DNA of 64,000 bases from assembly GCA_024743275.1 (NCBI GenBank), contig JANSWW010000011.1:118152-182151 (forward strand), in the 5' to 3' direction. The stretch is from Alphaproteobacteria bacterium. GTDB taxonomy: Bacteria > Pseudomonadota > Alphaproteobacteria > JANSWW01. Each line of letters opens with the position of its first letter. Within the stretch, counting starts at the first letter, position 1. Below, piece by piece: positions 19,521 through 28,335 of the stretch. The translations under genes and the position numbers were made by a program. The notes below the pieces were generated by a model. That model did not search any database, had not been told where the DNA came from, and was given only the letters and a program-made list of their open reading frames with translations.

Positions 19521-20537
19521 TTAGTAGACCAGCGAATCCTCTTCCGAGTTGGAAGCCAGAACGATTTCCCCGCGGTCGGCCATGTCCTTGGCGGCCTGGA
19601 TCATCGAGCCCTGGGCTTCCTCGACCTCCTTCAAGCGCACGGGACCCATGGCCTGCATGTCTTCGCGCAACAGCTTGGCGGCCCGTTCGGACATGTTCTG
19701 CAGGAATAGATCCCGCATCCCTTCGGACGCGCCCTTGAGCGCGATCCCGAGCTTGTCCTTGTCGACATTCCGCATGAGCGCCTGGACCGAGCCGGGGTCG
19801 AGCTTGCCAAGATCCTCGAAGGTGAACATGAGGCCACGGATTTTTTCGGCGGCGTCCCGATTCCGTTCGTCGAGGGCGGAGAGGAAGCGCTGTTCCGTCG
19901 CCCGGTCGAGATTGGAGAAGATCTCCGCCATCATCTCGTGGGCATCGGTCCGGCTGGTCCGCGCCAGGTTGGACATGAACTCGGTCCGGAGCACCTTTTC
20001 GACGTCGTTCAGAACCTCCTTCTGAACGGCTTCCATCCGCAGCATCCGCATCACCACTTCCATGGAGAAGTTCTCCGGCAGCATGGCCAGCACCTTGGAG
20101 GCGTGGCCCGGCGTGATCTTGGAGAGCACGACGGCCACGGTCTGCGGGTATTCGTTCTTCAGGTAATTCGCGAGCACGGCCTCGTTGACGTTGGACAGCT
20201 TGTCCCACATCGTCCGACCGGCCGGACCGCGGATTTCCTCCATGATGTTGGAGACGCGGTCGCCATCCAGCACCTTGGCGAGCAGTCGTTCCGTGGAGTC
20301 GAAGGAGCCAACCAGGGAGCCGGTGGAGCTGATCTGTTCCGCGAATTCGACGAACAGACGTTCCACGATGTTGGAGGACACGGTGCCGAGATTGGCCATC
20401 ACCTGGGAGATCTCCTTGATCTCCTCGTCATCCATCATGGAGAAGAGCTTCTCCGCATGCTCCTCGCCGAGGCTCATGAGCATGATGGCGGCTTTGTCCT
20501 GTCCCGAAAGGGAGCGGTAGTCTTCACGTATACGCAT
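19521..20537 (-). CDS. fliG: Flagellar motor switch protein FliG
   Basis: 338 residues, normal for the family. Three FliG domains are visible: N-terminal [17 protein letters not shown] that binds FliF, a middle domain with the [17 protein letters not shown] region, and a C-terminal domain with the charged torque helix ([18 protein letters not shown]). It couples stator ion flow to rotation and lies 68 bases after fliF. Confidence 0.97.
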   Translation of the reverse strand: MRIREDYRSLSGQDKAAIMLMSLGEEHAEKLFSMMDDEEIKEISQVMANLGTVSSNIVERLFVEFAEQISSTGSLVGSFDSTERLLAKVLDGDRVSNIMEEIRGPAGRTMWDKLSNVNEAVLANYLKNEYPQTVAVVLSKITPGHASKVLAMLPENFSMEVVMRMLRMEAVQKEVLNDVEKVLRTEFMSNLARTSRTDAHEMMAEIFSNLDRATEQRFLSALDERNRDAAEKIRGLMFTFEDLGKLDPGSVQALMRNVDKDKLGIALKGASEGMRDLFLQNMSERAAKLLREDMQAMGPVRLKEVEEAQGSMIQAAKDMADRGEIVLASNSEEDSLVY

Positions 20538-20605
20538 GGTTAACAGCCCCTCGTCCTATTACCCATTTCCGGCGAGCCCACTCGTCTCGGCTCCTCTTCC
20601 CTGAG

Positions 20606-22300
20606 TTAGGTCTGATCCTGATACATCCAGTTCCGGATGATGGAAACGGACTCGTCCGGATGCTTGTCGATGATCTCGCCGATCTTGCGCATCGACGAGG
20701 CGCGGACCCGGCCCTCGACGCGGCTGATATCGATCATGCTTTCGATCGCGTCGTCCTCTGCCTCCATCATCGCCATGTCGGGGAGGGAGCCGGGGTCCAT
20801 GCCCTCCGGCAGCGGCCCGGCGATGGCGGCGGCCTGGGCCATGCCCACGGAGCCGTCCTCGCGCAACAGGCCCTGAGGGCTGGTCAGCATCGCGCTGGCG
20901 GTCGGCAGGCTTTCGAACAGGCGGGTGAGGACCGGCCGGACGACCAGCAGGATCACCAGCAGCCCGACGACGGCGAGAACTATGATCTCGGCCAGTTGCA
21001 GGAAGTCGTTCTTCGACAGGCCGAACAAGGTCGCCGGCTCGCGCAGACCGACATCGTCGACGGCGGCGAACTGCATATTGATCACCTCGACCGTATCGCC
21101 GCGCGCTTCGCTGAAGCCGATGGCGGTGCGGACCAGGGTGGATAACTGCTGGAGCTGCTCCGGCGTGCGCGCCTGGTAGACCGGCCCGTCCTCGCCCTCG
21201 ACATAGGTGCCGTCGACCAGCACCGCGACCGACAGCCGCTCGACCTCGCCGGTCGCCTTCACCCGGTTGGTGACGATCCGGCTGTTGTTGAAATTGGTGG
21301 TCTCCTCGGTCCGGCTCTGGCTCTCGCCACTGTCGCCGCCGGTGCCGACCTGGGCCTGGTTGCTGTTCGGAAGGTTGTTGGCGATGGTCACCGTCTCGTC
21401 GATGACTCCGCCGCTAACGCTTTGGTTTTCCTCGATAGTCTGGGTCGAGACCAGCACGGAGTTGTCCGGATCGTAACGCTCGATCGTTTCGGTTTCCTGG
21501 TCGAAATTGAGATCGGCGTTGACCTCTACCCGCACCCGGTTGAAGCCGACCGTCTTTTCAAGGAGGCTCTCGATCTCCGTGCGCAGGCGCTGTTCGTAGG
21601 CCAACGTCGCGTCAGAGGCGTTGGACGCGATCGTTCCCGGCGAGTTCGGATCCTCGTTGCCTCGTTGCAGCACGCCGCGCTGCTGGTCGACGACGGTCAC
21701 CTTGGAGGGATCCAGCTCCGGCACCGCGTTGGCGACCAGATAGACGATACCGTCGAGCTTCTCTTTGCTCAGTTGCCGGCCGCCGCGCTGGCGGATCAGG
21801 ACGCTGGCCGTAGGATTGAGACGCTCACGGCTGAACAACTGTCGTCGGGGCAGAACCAGATGCACCCGGGCGGCTTCCACATCACGCAGGGAGGCGATGG
21901 ATTCGGCCAGTTCGCCTTCCAGCGCCCGGACCTTGTTGATGTTGATCACCTCGGTGGTCGTCCCGAGGGTGTCCTGCTGATCGAAGATCTCATAGCCGAG
22001 ATTGTTGTCTGAGGAGGGCAGGCCCTGTTCGGCAAGCTGAATCCGGGCGACACCGACCCGGTCGCCGGCGGCAAAGATGTCGGCCCCGCGCACTTCGTAG
22101 GGAACATTGTTGCGTTCCAGGACGGCCGCGATCTGCCCGATATCGGTCGGGTCGACCCCTTCATAGAGCAGGGTCAGATTGGGCGAGCCGAGACGGGTGA
22201 TGATGTAGAAGAAAAAGGCGATGAGGCCCAGGCTCACGCCGCCGAGCGCCACCAGACGGACGACCCCGAGATTCTTGAAAAACTGCGTCATGGGATTCAC
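20606..22300 (-). CDS. fliF: Flagellar MS-ring protein FliF
   Basis: 564 residues from the chosen start. A first membrane helix (LVALGGVSLGLIAFFFYII) is followed by the secretin/YscJ-like ring-building domains and a second membrane helix (EIIVLAVVGLLVILLVV, about residue 440), then a cytoplasmic tail that binds FliG. It is the base on which the motor assembles. I chose GTG at 22300 because gaggagg lies eight bases upstream; the ATG three codons later is the alternative. The gene heads the reverse flagellar block. Confidence 0.95.
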   Translation of the reverse strand: MNPMTQFFKNLGVVRLVALGGVSLGLIAFFFYIITRLGSPNLTLLYEGVDPTDIGQIAAVLERNNVPYEVRGADIFAAGDRVGVARIQLAEQGLPSSDNNLGYEIFDQQDTLGTTTEVININKVRALEGELAESIASLRDVEAARVHLVLPRRQLFSRERLNPTASVLIRQRGGRQLSKEKLDGIVYLVANAVPELDPSKVTVVDQQRGVLQRGNEDPNSPGTIASNASDATLAYEQRLRTEIESLLEKTVGFNRVRVEVNADLNFDQETETIERYDPDNSVLVSTQTIEENQSVSGGVIDETVTIANNLPNSNQAQVGTGGDSGESQSRTEETTNFNNSRIVTNRVKATGEVERLSVAVLVDGTYVEGEDGPVYQARTPEQLQQLSTLVRTAIGFSEARGDTVEVINMQFAAVDDVGLREPATLFGLSKNDFLQLAEIIVLAVVGLLVILLVVRPVLTRLFESLPTASAMLTSPQGLLREDGSVGMAQAAAIAGPLPEGMDPGSLPDMAMMEAEDDAIESMIDISRVEGRVRASSMRKIGEIIDKHPDESVSIIRNWMYQDQT

Positions 22301-22679
22301 GGCCAGTCCCTCCTCAGTCGATCCCCCGCCCCCGGAGGGCCACCGTTGGATCCGCGTGTCGGCGGATCTCCATCGTGGGGGTGGCGCCCCGGACCGGCCT
22401 GTCGCCGGTACCGTCATGGTCGATGGAAATAGTTAAAAATTTATGTAAATTTTTATCTGTTTTCCCACGATTGTGCAAGCCGTAGATCGGCAAATTTTGC
22501 CTAGTAAAGATACACCGCAAGAATCAGAAGTCAAAACAATAATTTATAGCGAGACGTTAGATTCGAATCTGAAAGAGAGTTCAGCGCGATGACTGGAAGG
22601 GCCGGGTGAAGGGGGCGGGTGAAGGGGCCGGGTGAAGGGGGTTGGGAGGGAGGGCCGCCCTTCCGGCGGGGTCGAAGCG
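22301..22679. promoter_or_regulatory. fliF upstream region, 379 bases without a gene
   Basis: The stretch between fliF and sciP has an AT-rich core (about 22425-22560) that should contain the fliF promoter on the reverse strand. It includes TTAA at 22433 followed after seven bases by TGTA, a poor CtrA-box match. No acceptable sigma-54 motif is seen. At 22608-22650 there are repeats of gggtgaaggggg related to the dispersed intergenic repeat. The rest is unassigned. Confidence 0.5.
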
Positions 22680-22958
22680 TCAGCGGTAGTCTTGCAGGCG
22701 GGTCGCGCGCAGGCCCTTCAGGCCGTGTTCCATGAGCAACCGCCGCCAGGATTCATACTCCTCGTTCGACAGCCCGTAATAGTCGAGGGCTTCCGCCTCG
22801 CTGACAATGCCGAGCTCGACGCCGGCGACCACCTGAGCCTTGCGTCGGATCACCCAGCGCCGGGTCGTCGCCGGTGGGAGATCCTGGCGGGAGCGGGGGA
22901 AGTCGTCCTCTCCGAGTATTTCGCCGAGTTTCTGCTGCAAGTCCTTGTCCTCAGTCAT
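22680..22958 (-). CDS. sciP: CtrA inhibitory protein SciP (DUF1153)
   Basis: 92 residues. The conserved core LPPATTRRWVIRRKAQVV is followed by the helix-turn-helix region and the characteristic end GLKGLRATRLQDYR, matching SciP of Caulobacter. SciP binds DNA and CtrA and blocks CtrA-activated transcription in the predivisional and swarmer stage. The ATG at 22958 has gagg five bases upstream; an adjacent ATG three bases earlier is an alternative. It lies between fliF and flgE on the same strand. Two CtrA-box-like sites lie upstream. Confidence 0.92.
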   Translation of the reverse strand: MTEDKDLQQKLGEILGEDDFPRSRQDLPPATTRRWVIRRKAQVVAGVELGIVSEAEALDYYGLSNEEYESWRRLLMEHGLKGLRATRLQDYR

Positions 22959-23005
22959 CATGTCCTCATCGGGGATCCGATGACTGGGAAAATACCGGCA
23001 AGGAG

Positions 23006-23020
23006 TTAACAATCGACTAA
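23006..23020 (-). promoter_or_regulatory. Predicted CtrA box upstream of sciP (proximal)
   Basis: Forward-strand TTAA at 23006-23009, seven bases, then CTAA at 23017-23020; read on the reverse strand this is TTAG-N7-TTAA, seven of eight consensus bases. It lies 48-62 bases upstream of the chosen sciP start, a suitable place for activation. Confidence 0.6.
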
Positions 23021-23042
23021 CGCGCAAGATGAAAAGCTGTTT

Positions 23043-23057
23043 TTAATCAAACCCTAA
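23043..23057 (-). promoter_or_regulatory. Predicted CtrA box upstream of sciP (distal)
   Basis: TTAA at 23043-23046, seven bases, then CTAA at 23054-23057, again seven of eight matches to TTAA-N7-TTAA. A further half site TTAAC is at 23072-23076. The two boxes are 37 bases apart centre to centre, which is about three and a half helical turns. Confidence 0.55.
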
Positions 23058-23181
23058 GGGAGTGGATTTGGTTAACGAAAATTGACCCCGGCTGGCGATC
23101 GCGAACGACCGCCGGCCGGGGCCCAGTTGGGCCCGCCGCTTCCGGGGAGAGGCGGCGGGGGCTCGAGGAACCGGAGAAAGG

Positions 23182-23203
23182 CCCCCTTTCGCGTCAAAGG
23201 GGC
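23182..23203 (-). terminator. Possible terminator after flgE
   Basis: On the reverse strand, 12 bases past the flgE stop, gcccctttgacgcgaaaggg forms a stem of about eight pairs with a six-base loop. The following cctttctcc is only weakly T-rich, so termination may be partial. Confidence 0.5.
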
Positions 23204-23214
23204 GATTGAAAGGG

Positions 23215-24555
23215 TTACCGCTTCAGATTGATCGCCTCGGTGAGCATTTCGTCGCCGGTGGTGATGATCCGGGTCGCGGCTGAATAGGCCCGCTGGGCGA
23301 TGATCAGATCGGCGAATTCCTCGGCGATGTCCGCGGTGGACGCCTCCAGGGCTCGGGATTCAAGGAAACCGGCGGCCCCGGTACCGGCCGTATTGAGAAC
23401 CACGTCGCCCGAGTCGGCGGTCACCGTGAAGGCGTTGCCGTCGGCGCGGCCCAATTCGGTGGGGGCCGGGAAGGTGGCCAACGGGATCCGATAGATCGGG
23501 CGGGTCTCCCCGTTGGTGAACACGGCGGTGACCAGGCCGGTATCGTCGATGGTGGTCGATTCCAGGCCGGACGGCGCGGAGCCGTCCTGGTTCGCCAGTT
23601 TCAGCTCATAGGGCGATGCGAACTGGCTCAGGCCGTCGGCCTGTCCGGTCCCCACCGCGCCGGGCGTTCCCAGGTTAAGATCGATGACGAGGTCGTCCGG
23701 CGTCGAGGCGCCGGTCGCGTTCGCCGCAAGGCTCGCGGCGGGGATCGTTAGCTGAAGGAAGTTGGCGTTGTTCGGGCTGGGGTTTGTGATCGCGGCTCCG
23801 TCGTTGTTGAGCGCGTTCAGCGTCCCGTCGGGATTGAAGTCGGCATCGAAGGTGGCACCGGCGATGGCCGTGGCGGTGCCGGAGCTATCGAGCAGAGAAA
23901 CCGCGGCGTTCCATTCGTTCGCCGTCGCGGACTTGGTCCAGGTGAACTGCAGGGTTTGCGGGTTGCCGATCGAATCGAAGACCGTGACGTTGGTGGTCTC
24001 GGTGTCCGTCGCGACGGCCGTCGCGGGCAGGTTGGCGACCAGGCTCAAATTCTGTGTCTCGTCGGCGATCGAGGAGAAGCCGGCGATGTTGACCGTTTGA
24101 AGCGAGCTCACCTGGTCCTGCGTCGCCGCATTCACGATGGTGCCGTCGTCGTTGAGCAGCCAGCCCTGAAGGAAGTAGCCGGCGGTGTTCACGAGATCCC
24201 CGTTCTGGTCCGGCTCGAAGGCGCCGGAGCGGGTATAGACGAAATTGCCGGTTCCGGCCGTGGTGTTGGTGCTGCCGACGAAGAAGCCGTTGCCGGTGAT
24301 GGCGACGTTGGTGTTGTTCTCCGACGCCTGGATCTGGCCCTGGCGCTGCGGATTCAGGAACGGCCGGATGGCGACGCCGCCCGGGCTGAAGTTGCTCGAG
24401 ATATCCCGGTCGGTCACGAAGTTCGTGAAGCGGGCCTCCACGTCCTTGTAGCCGACGGTGTTCACGTTCGCGATGTTATCGGAAATGATCGCGAAGTTCC
24501 GGGATTGGACGTTGAGCGCCGAGACGCCGACCGTCAAACCTGCGAAAACAGACAT
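23215..24555 (-). CDS. flgE: Flagellar hook protein FlgE
   Basis: 446 residues. The N-terminal rod/hook motif (SALNVQSRNFAIISDNIAN, then VNTVGYKD) and the C-terminal helix (LIIAQRAYSAATRIIT) are those of FlgE. The middle domain has ITGNGFFV. It polymerises as the hook. It is the last gene of the reverse fliK-flgD-flgE operon, 69 bases after flgD. Confidence 0.96.
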   Translation of the reverse strand: MSVFAGLTVGVSALNVQSRNFAIISDNIANVNTVGYKDVEARFTNFVTDRDISSNFSPGGVAIRPFLNPQRQGQIQASENNTNVAITGNGFFVGSTNTTAGTGNFVYTRSGAFEPDQNGDLVNTAGYFLQGWLLNDDGTIVNAATQDQVSSLQTVNIAGFSSIADETQNLSLVANLPATAVATDTETTNVTVFDSIGNPQTLQFTWTKSATANEWNAAVSLLDSSGTATAIAGATFDADFNPDGTLNALNNDGAAITNPSPNNANFLQLTIPAASLAANATGASTPDDLVIDLNLGTPGAVGTGQADGLSQFASPYELKLANQDGSAPSGLESTTIDDTGLVTAVFTNGETRPIYRIPLATFPAPTELGRADGNAFTVTADSGDVVLNTAGTGAAGFLESRALEASTADIAEEFADLIIAQRAYSAATRIITTGDEMLTEAINLKR

Positions 24556-24624
24556 TGTCTTTCTCCTTATCCTCTAACGCGCGGGGCGCCGCCCCGTCTG
24601 GTCATGTTGCCCAAACCGTCCGGA

Positions 24625-25323
24625 TCACAGACCCGGTACGGAGACGGAGCGGGCCTGGTCCAGGGGTACGCGATTATCCCCCATGACCAGGGTGACGCCG
24701 CTCTCATCGAGTTCGACGCCGGTAACGGTGTTGGCCACCGTGGTGATCCCGGCGACGCCGTCGCCGGATCCGTTGGTGGCGGTGGTAACAACGGAATAGT
24801 TGCCCAGCGGGGCGATCGCCGACCCGTCGAGGGTTGTCCCATCCCAGGTGAAATCGTGCCGTCCGGCGGGCAGGCCGGACGGGTTTTCTTCGCGGTAGAC
24901 GACGGTGCCGTCCTCGGCCCGGACCTCGATGGTGGCGGAGGCCGGGGCGTCCGCGAAGTCGACGGCGCCCTTGAAGCCGAGGCCCAGATGGTTGCCGGTG
25001 CGGCCCACCGTCTCGACCGTCGTGCCGATATAGGACACCGCGGCGGTCGCGACGTTGTTGTTGGTGATCTCGATCAACTGTTCGAGATTCTGGTTCTGGG
25101 CGATGCTCTGCTCCGCCTGGGTGAACATCACCAACTGATTGGTGAATTCATGGCTGTCCATCGGCTCCAGCGGATCCTGGTTCTGGAGCTGCGTGGTCAG
25201 CAGCGTCAGAAAGGTGTCGAACTGGTTCGTCAGGTCCGAGAGCGCGCTCTGGGAATTGACGCTGCCGCTGAGGCCGCCCTGCGTCGGCAGGGCCTGTTGG
25301 GTGGTGGGGGCGATATCGGTCAT
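24625..25323 (-). CDS. flgD: Hook-capping protein FlgD
   Basis: 232 residues. The N-terminal export and capping segment FLTLLTTQLQNQDPLEPMD is the family signature, followed by an Ig-like/Tudor-like middle (LPAGRHDFTWDG). It forms the scaffold that lets FlgE assemble and is then lost from the hook. It lies ten bases after fliK and before flgE. Confidence 0.96.
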   Translation of the reverse strand: MTDIAPTTQQALPTQGGLSGSVNSQSALSDLTNQFDTFLTLLTTQLQNQDPLEPMDSHEFTNQLVMFTQAEQSIAQNQNLEQLIEITNNNVATAAVSYIGTTVETVGRTGNHLGLGFKGAVDFADAPASATIEVRAEDGTVVYREENPSGLPAGRHDFTWDGTTLDGSAIAPLGNYSVVTTATNGSGDGVAGITTVANTVTGVELDESGVTLVMGDNRVPLDQARSVSVPGL

Positions 25324-25333
25324 CGGAGCCTCC

Positions 25334-27265
25334 TTAAATGCTCACGTCGACAAGGGCATCGAGACGGCGGACCGGCCCGGCGGCGGCAAGATCGATGTCG
25401 GTGTCGTCACTCGGGCGGCCATTGCCTCCGGAGCGTCCTCGGTCTTCAGCGAACTGCCGATCCGCCTGTCGTGAAGGGTCTTGCAGGCTGAATTCGAGGG
25501 ATTCCTGATCGGTCTTAAGGCCGGCATCGGTCAGCGCCTTTTCAAGCGTTCGGGCGTCCCGTTGCAGGCTTTCAAGCGTTTCCGGCTTCTCCGCGACGAT
25601 CAGAGCCTTCAGTTTGCCGTCCTTGGCGACTTCCAGTTCGATGTCCACGGCGCCGAGCTCAACCGGATTGAGCTTGATCTTGAATTTGTCGAGGCCGGCG
25701 TCCTTGGCGTGGCGGATCTGGGCGGCGACCTGCTTCGTCGTGTCCGCCTCGCCCTGTCGGTGCGCCATCATCAGGCGGGCCTGCTCGGCAGCTTTTGCCG
25801 CGTTGCCGGTCGCCGCCGGGGTCACCTGGCCGAGGGCCGTTTGGGTTCCTGTCTGGGGTGCCGGAGCGTCCCCGGCAGTTTTTGCCGCCCCTTCGCTACC
25901 CGCCTGTGCCGACGCTTGCGTCATCGCCGCCCGGAAGTCGGTCGGCGGGGACACCGGGACGGCCTCGCTGCGGTTGCTGGTCAGGCTGGACAGCAGAGCG
26001 GGGTCGATCGGGCTACGGGCCTGATTCTGGCCATTCTGTTGCCCGGTTTGTTGGCCATTATGCTGGCCCGGCTGTCCTTGGCCATCGGCGCCGGCGCCAT
26101 TCGCAGCCTGAACCTGACCCTGGCCGCCCGGGCCGCCGGTGCCGGAGCCGCCACCGCCGGACCCGCCGCTACCGGCGGCGCTGTCGCCCCTAGCGGTCGG
26201 CGCCACATAAGGCGTGTCGGCGTCGGCATAGCGCTCGGCTTCGATCGCCGCGCGGGCGTCCTTGGCGGCGGCGAGGCCGTCCGCGGTGTCGACCGGTGTC
26301 TCCGCCGCGTTCTCAATAGCCGGGGCCGCGTTGCGGTCCGGTGCCTGTTTCGGCTCCGCTTCGGCTTGCGCCGTTTGGGCTTGCCCGGCTTCGGGCTTGG
26401 CCGTGTCAGGTCCGTTGGCGTCTTGCGGAGGGGCGGTAACCTCCGTCGTGGCCTTGTCAGCCCGTGGCTCGGACGCATCCGGCTTTGGCTGGTCGCTGCC
26501 CTTTTCCGTGGCACGCGCATCCGCCTGGGCCGTCTCGACCGGTTTCTCTCCGTCGATCGGCTTTTCCATCGCCACCGGCTTGTCCGTCGCCTCGGGCTTG
26601 TCGGCCTTGACCGGCGTATCTGCCTCGGTCGCCGTCTCATTGGACTGGGTGGGGGGCGCCTTCGCCTCGGCGGTTTGCGCGGGCTGCTCGCCTGTCCGCA
26701 CCGCCTTCGCGGAGGCATCGGCCCCGGCGGTTTCCTTTGCCTCGGCCTTCGCCATACCGACATCGCCGGCAGCCTCTCCGTCAGAAGCGGAGGCGGTGGC
26801 CACCGGTGCCGCTTTGGCGTCGGCCGCTTTGGTGTCGGCTGCGTTGGCGTCGTTCGGCGCATCCGTTTCCGAAACGGCGGGCTCGGCGGGAAGCTCGACC
26901 GCTTGGGTCTTCGCGGTCCCGGTCGCCGCGGCCTTTTCGGTCTCACGGGGCTTTTCGGTCTCACGGGGCTTTTCGGATTGTTCGGCTTTTTCGGGACGGT
27001 CGGTCTTGCCCGGCTGCGCGTCGTCCTTGCGCGTCCGTTGTTCTTCAAGCCGACGCTCTTCAAGCCGCTTGTCCTCCGCCCGGCGTTGCTGGACGGTTTC
27101 GGCGAGATCCCGCGCACGGCTTTGGGCCGAACTCAAGGCATCGTTGAAGGCCGTGCGTTTCGCGGCCGGTTCCGGCATTTGCCGGTCTAAACCGGGTTTT
27201 GAGAACTCAGGTCGCGCGATCTCTTTGAAGAAGGCGCTCGGACCGAAAAGAGGCGTTTGTGGCAT
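25334..27265 (-). CDS. fliK: Flagellar hook-length control protein FliK
   Basis: 643 residues. A long Lys/Glu/Ala/Pro-rich ruler region (about 30-440) with Gly/Gln-rich stretch (GGSGGGGSGTGG, about 365-420) precedes the C-terminal Flg_hook domain, with FKIKLNPVELGAVDIELEV typical of FliK. It is secreted during hook growth and switches the gate to filament export. It sits directly before flgD and flgE. A predicted sigma-54 promoter lies 40 bases upstream of the start. The ruler contains an 18-base tandem repeat. Confidence 0.93.
   Translation of the reverse strand: MPQTPLFGPSAFFKEIARPEFSKPGLDRQMPEPAAKRTAFNDALSSAQSRARDLAETVQQRRAEDKRLEERRLEEQRTRKDDAQPGKTDRPEKAEQSEKPRETEKPRETEKAAATGTAKTQAVELPAEPAVSETDAPNDANAADTKAADAKAAPVATASASDGEAAGDVGMAKAEAKETAGADASAKAVRTGEQPAQTAEAKAPPTQSNETATEADTPVKADKPEATDKPVAMEKPIDGEKPVETAQADARATEKGSDQPKPDASEPRADKATTEVTAPPQDANGPDTAKPEAGQAQTAQAEAEPKQAPDRNAAPAIENAAETPVDTADGLAAAKDARAAIEAERYADADTPYVAPTARGDSAAGSGGSGGGGSGTGGPGGQGQVQAANGAGADGQGQPGQHNGQQTGQQNGQNQARSPIDPALLSSLTSNRSEAVPVSPPTDFRAAMTQASAQAGSEGAAKTAGDAPAPQTGTQTALGQVTPAATGNAAKAAEQARLMMAHRQGEADTTKQVAAQIRHAKDAGLDKFKIKLNPVELGAVDIELEVAKDGKLKALIVAEKPETLESLQRDARTLEKALTDAGLKTDQESLEFSLQDPSRQADRQFAEDRGRSGGNGRPSDDTDIDLAAAGPVRRLDALVDVSI
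26933..26976. repeat. 18-base tandem repeat in the fliK ruler region
   Basis: The unit cttttcggtctcacgggg occurs twice plus eight bases of a third copy. On the reverse strand it encodes repeated Glu-Lys-Pro-Arg-Glu-Thr. Unit changes would alter ruler length in frame. Confidence 0.8.
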
Positions 27266-27304
27266 CTCGCGGCGTCCCTGTGGGAGTTGTGGTGCCGGAC
27301 GTGA

Positions 27305-27320
27305 TGCAAAGGACGGGCCA
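27305..27320 (-). promoter_or_regulatory. Predicted sigma-54 promoter of fliK-flgD-flgE
   Basis: On the reverse strand the sequence is TGGCCCGTCCTTTGCA. It matches the -24/-12 consensus TGGCACG-N4-TTGCA at all positions but one, with the correct GG to GC spacing. The -12 element is about 40 bases upstream of the fliK ATG. The FlbD-like activator and its GAFTGA loop fit such a promoter. Confidence 0.7.
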
Positions 27321-27330
27321 AGTCGGCCCC

Positions 27331-28335
27331 CTATCGTGGGAGAAAGAACTCAGTGCTTTGATAAAACGTGGTAATTTCCGAGACTATCGACGGGTCGAGC
27401 GGCCCGGCGGAGACCGCTTCGGCGTTGGCCGTGACTTCTTCGGGATGCATCATTCCGGGGAGAACGGCAGTGACGGCCTGGAAGCTGAGGCAATAGCGCA
27501 GCGCGAGATCGAGCAGGGGAAGCCCACCGCGTGCGGCCAGGCGGTCGCTGAACTCCCGGGCGCCCTCGATCCAGCGGGCGATCTGGGCCGGGGGCCAATT
27601 ATTGCGGTGATCGCCCTCGCCGAACCGTGGATCGTCGGGGATCGTCCCGCTCAGGAAACCGAAGCAAAGCGGCGTTCTGGCGATGATCGCGACCTTGCCC
27701 TCGGCGGCGTCCAACAGGCCGCAGGCGGCCGCGCGCTGATCCATCAGATTGAAATTGACCTGTAGGAAGTCGATACCACGCCCGACCAGATCGAGGCCGT
27801 GTTCCGGTGCCTTGCAGGAGACCCCGGTAAATCGGGCCAGGCCACGTTCCTTCAGCGTCATAAGCGCCTCGATGGCTGAGCCGTCCGCCACCATTTCGGG
27901 TGACGGGTCGTGGAACTGAACGAGATCGACGCTGTCCAGCCCCAAGCGGTGAAGAGATTGCTCAAGGCTGTGCTGGAAGGTTTCCGGCCCACAATCCATG
28001 GGCCTGTCGAAACGGGGGCGGCCGACTTTCGTGGCGACGAAGGCGTCCTGCCGCCGGCCCCGGATGGTCTGGCCCAAGAGCGTTTCCGCATGACCGTTTC
28101 CATAGGGTGGCGCGACGTCGAAGAAGCGGACGCCGGCGTCGAGGGCGGTCCTCAGCGTTCGCAGGGACGTCGCATCGTCGGTTTCGCCATAGGAGGTGTT
28201 GCCCTCCGTGCGGCCGCCGATGCCCCAGCAACCCATGCCCAGCGCGGGGAGTGCCTCGTCGGTTCCGGGAATGCGCTTCTCAATGATGGCCGGCAAGATG
28301 GGTTTCGACCGCTTGGTTTCCGTAGAGATAGGCAC
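27331..28335 (-). CDS. Aldo/keto reductase
   Basis: 334 residues. A TIM-barrel NADP-dependent oxidoreductase with GMGCWGIGG opening, the catalytic Tyr in DVAPPYGNG, Lys in ATKVG and His in VQFHDPS. The substrate is unknown. The given start overlaps the end of the radical SAM gene by 56 bases; a TTG about ten codons later would shorten the overlap. The pair is on one strand and probably co-transcribed, suggesting a joint pathway. It lies between the flagellar genes and a sugar-modification-like set, so a role in glycan or flagellin modification is possible but unproven. Confidence 0.85.
   Translation of the reverse strand: MPISTETKRSKPILPAIIEKRIPGTDEALPALGMGCWGIGGRTEGNTSYGETDDATSLRTLRTALDAGVRFFDVAPPYGNGHAETLLGQTIRGRRQDAFVATKVGRPRFDRPMDCGPETFQHSLEQSLHRLGLDSVDLVQFHDPSPEMVADGSAIEALMTLKERGLARFTGVSCKAPEHGLDLVGRGIDFLQVNFNLMDQRAAACGLLDAAEGKVAIIARTPLCFGFLSGTIPDDPRFGEGDHRNNWPPAQIARWIEGAREFSDRLAARGGLPLLDLALRYCLSFQAVTAVLPGMMHPEEVTANAEAVSAGPLDPSIVSEITTFYQSTEFFLPR

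Noticed and set aside
22433..22448. CtrA box before fliF
   Set aside because: TTAA is followed after seven bases by TGTA, only two matches in the second half. I keep it as a weak note, not as a site.
22470..22500. Sigma-54 promoter before fliF
   Set aside because: ttgccg and cttgca are present on the reverse strand, but the spacing is off and the GG of the -24 element is missing at the right place.
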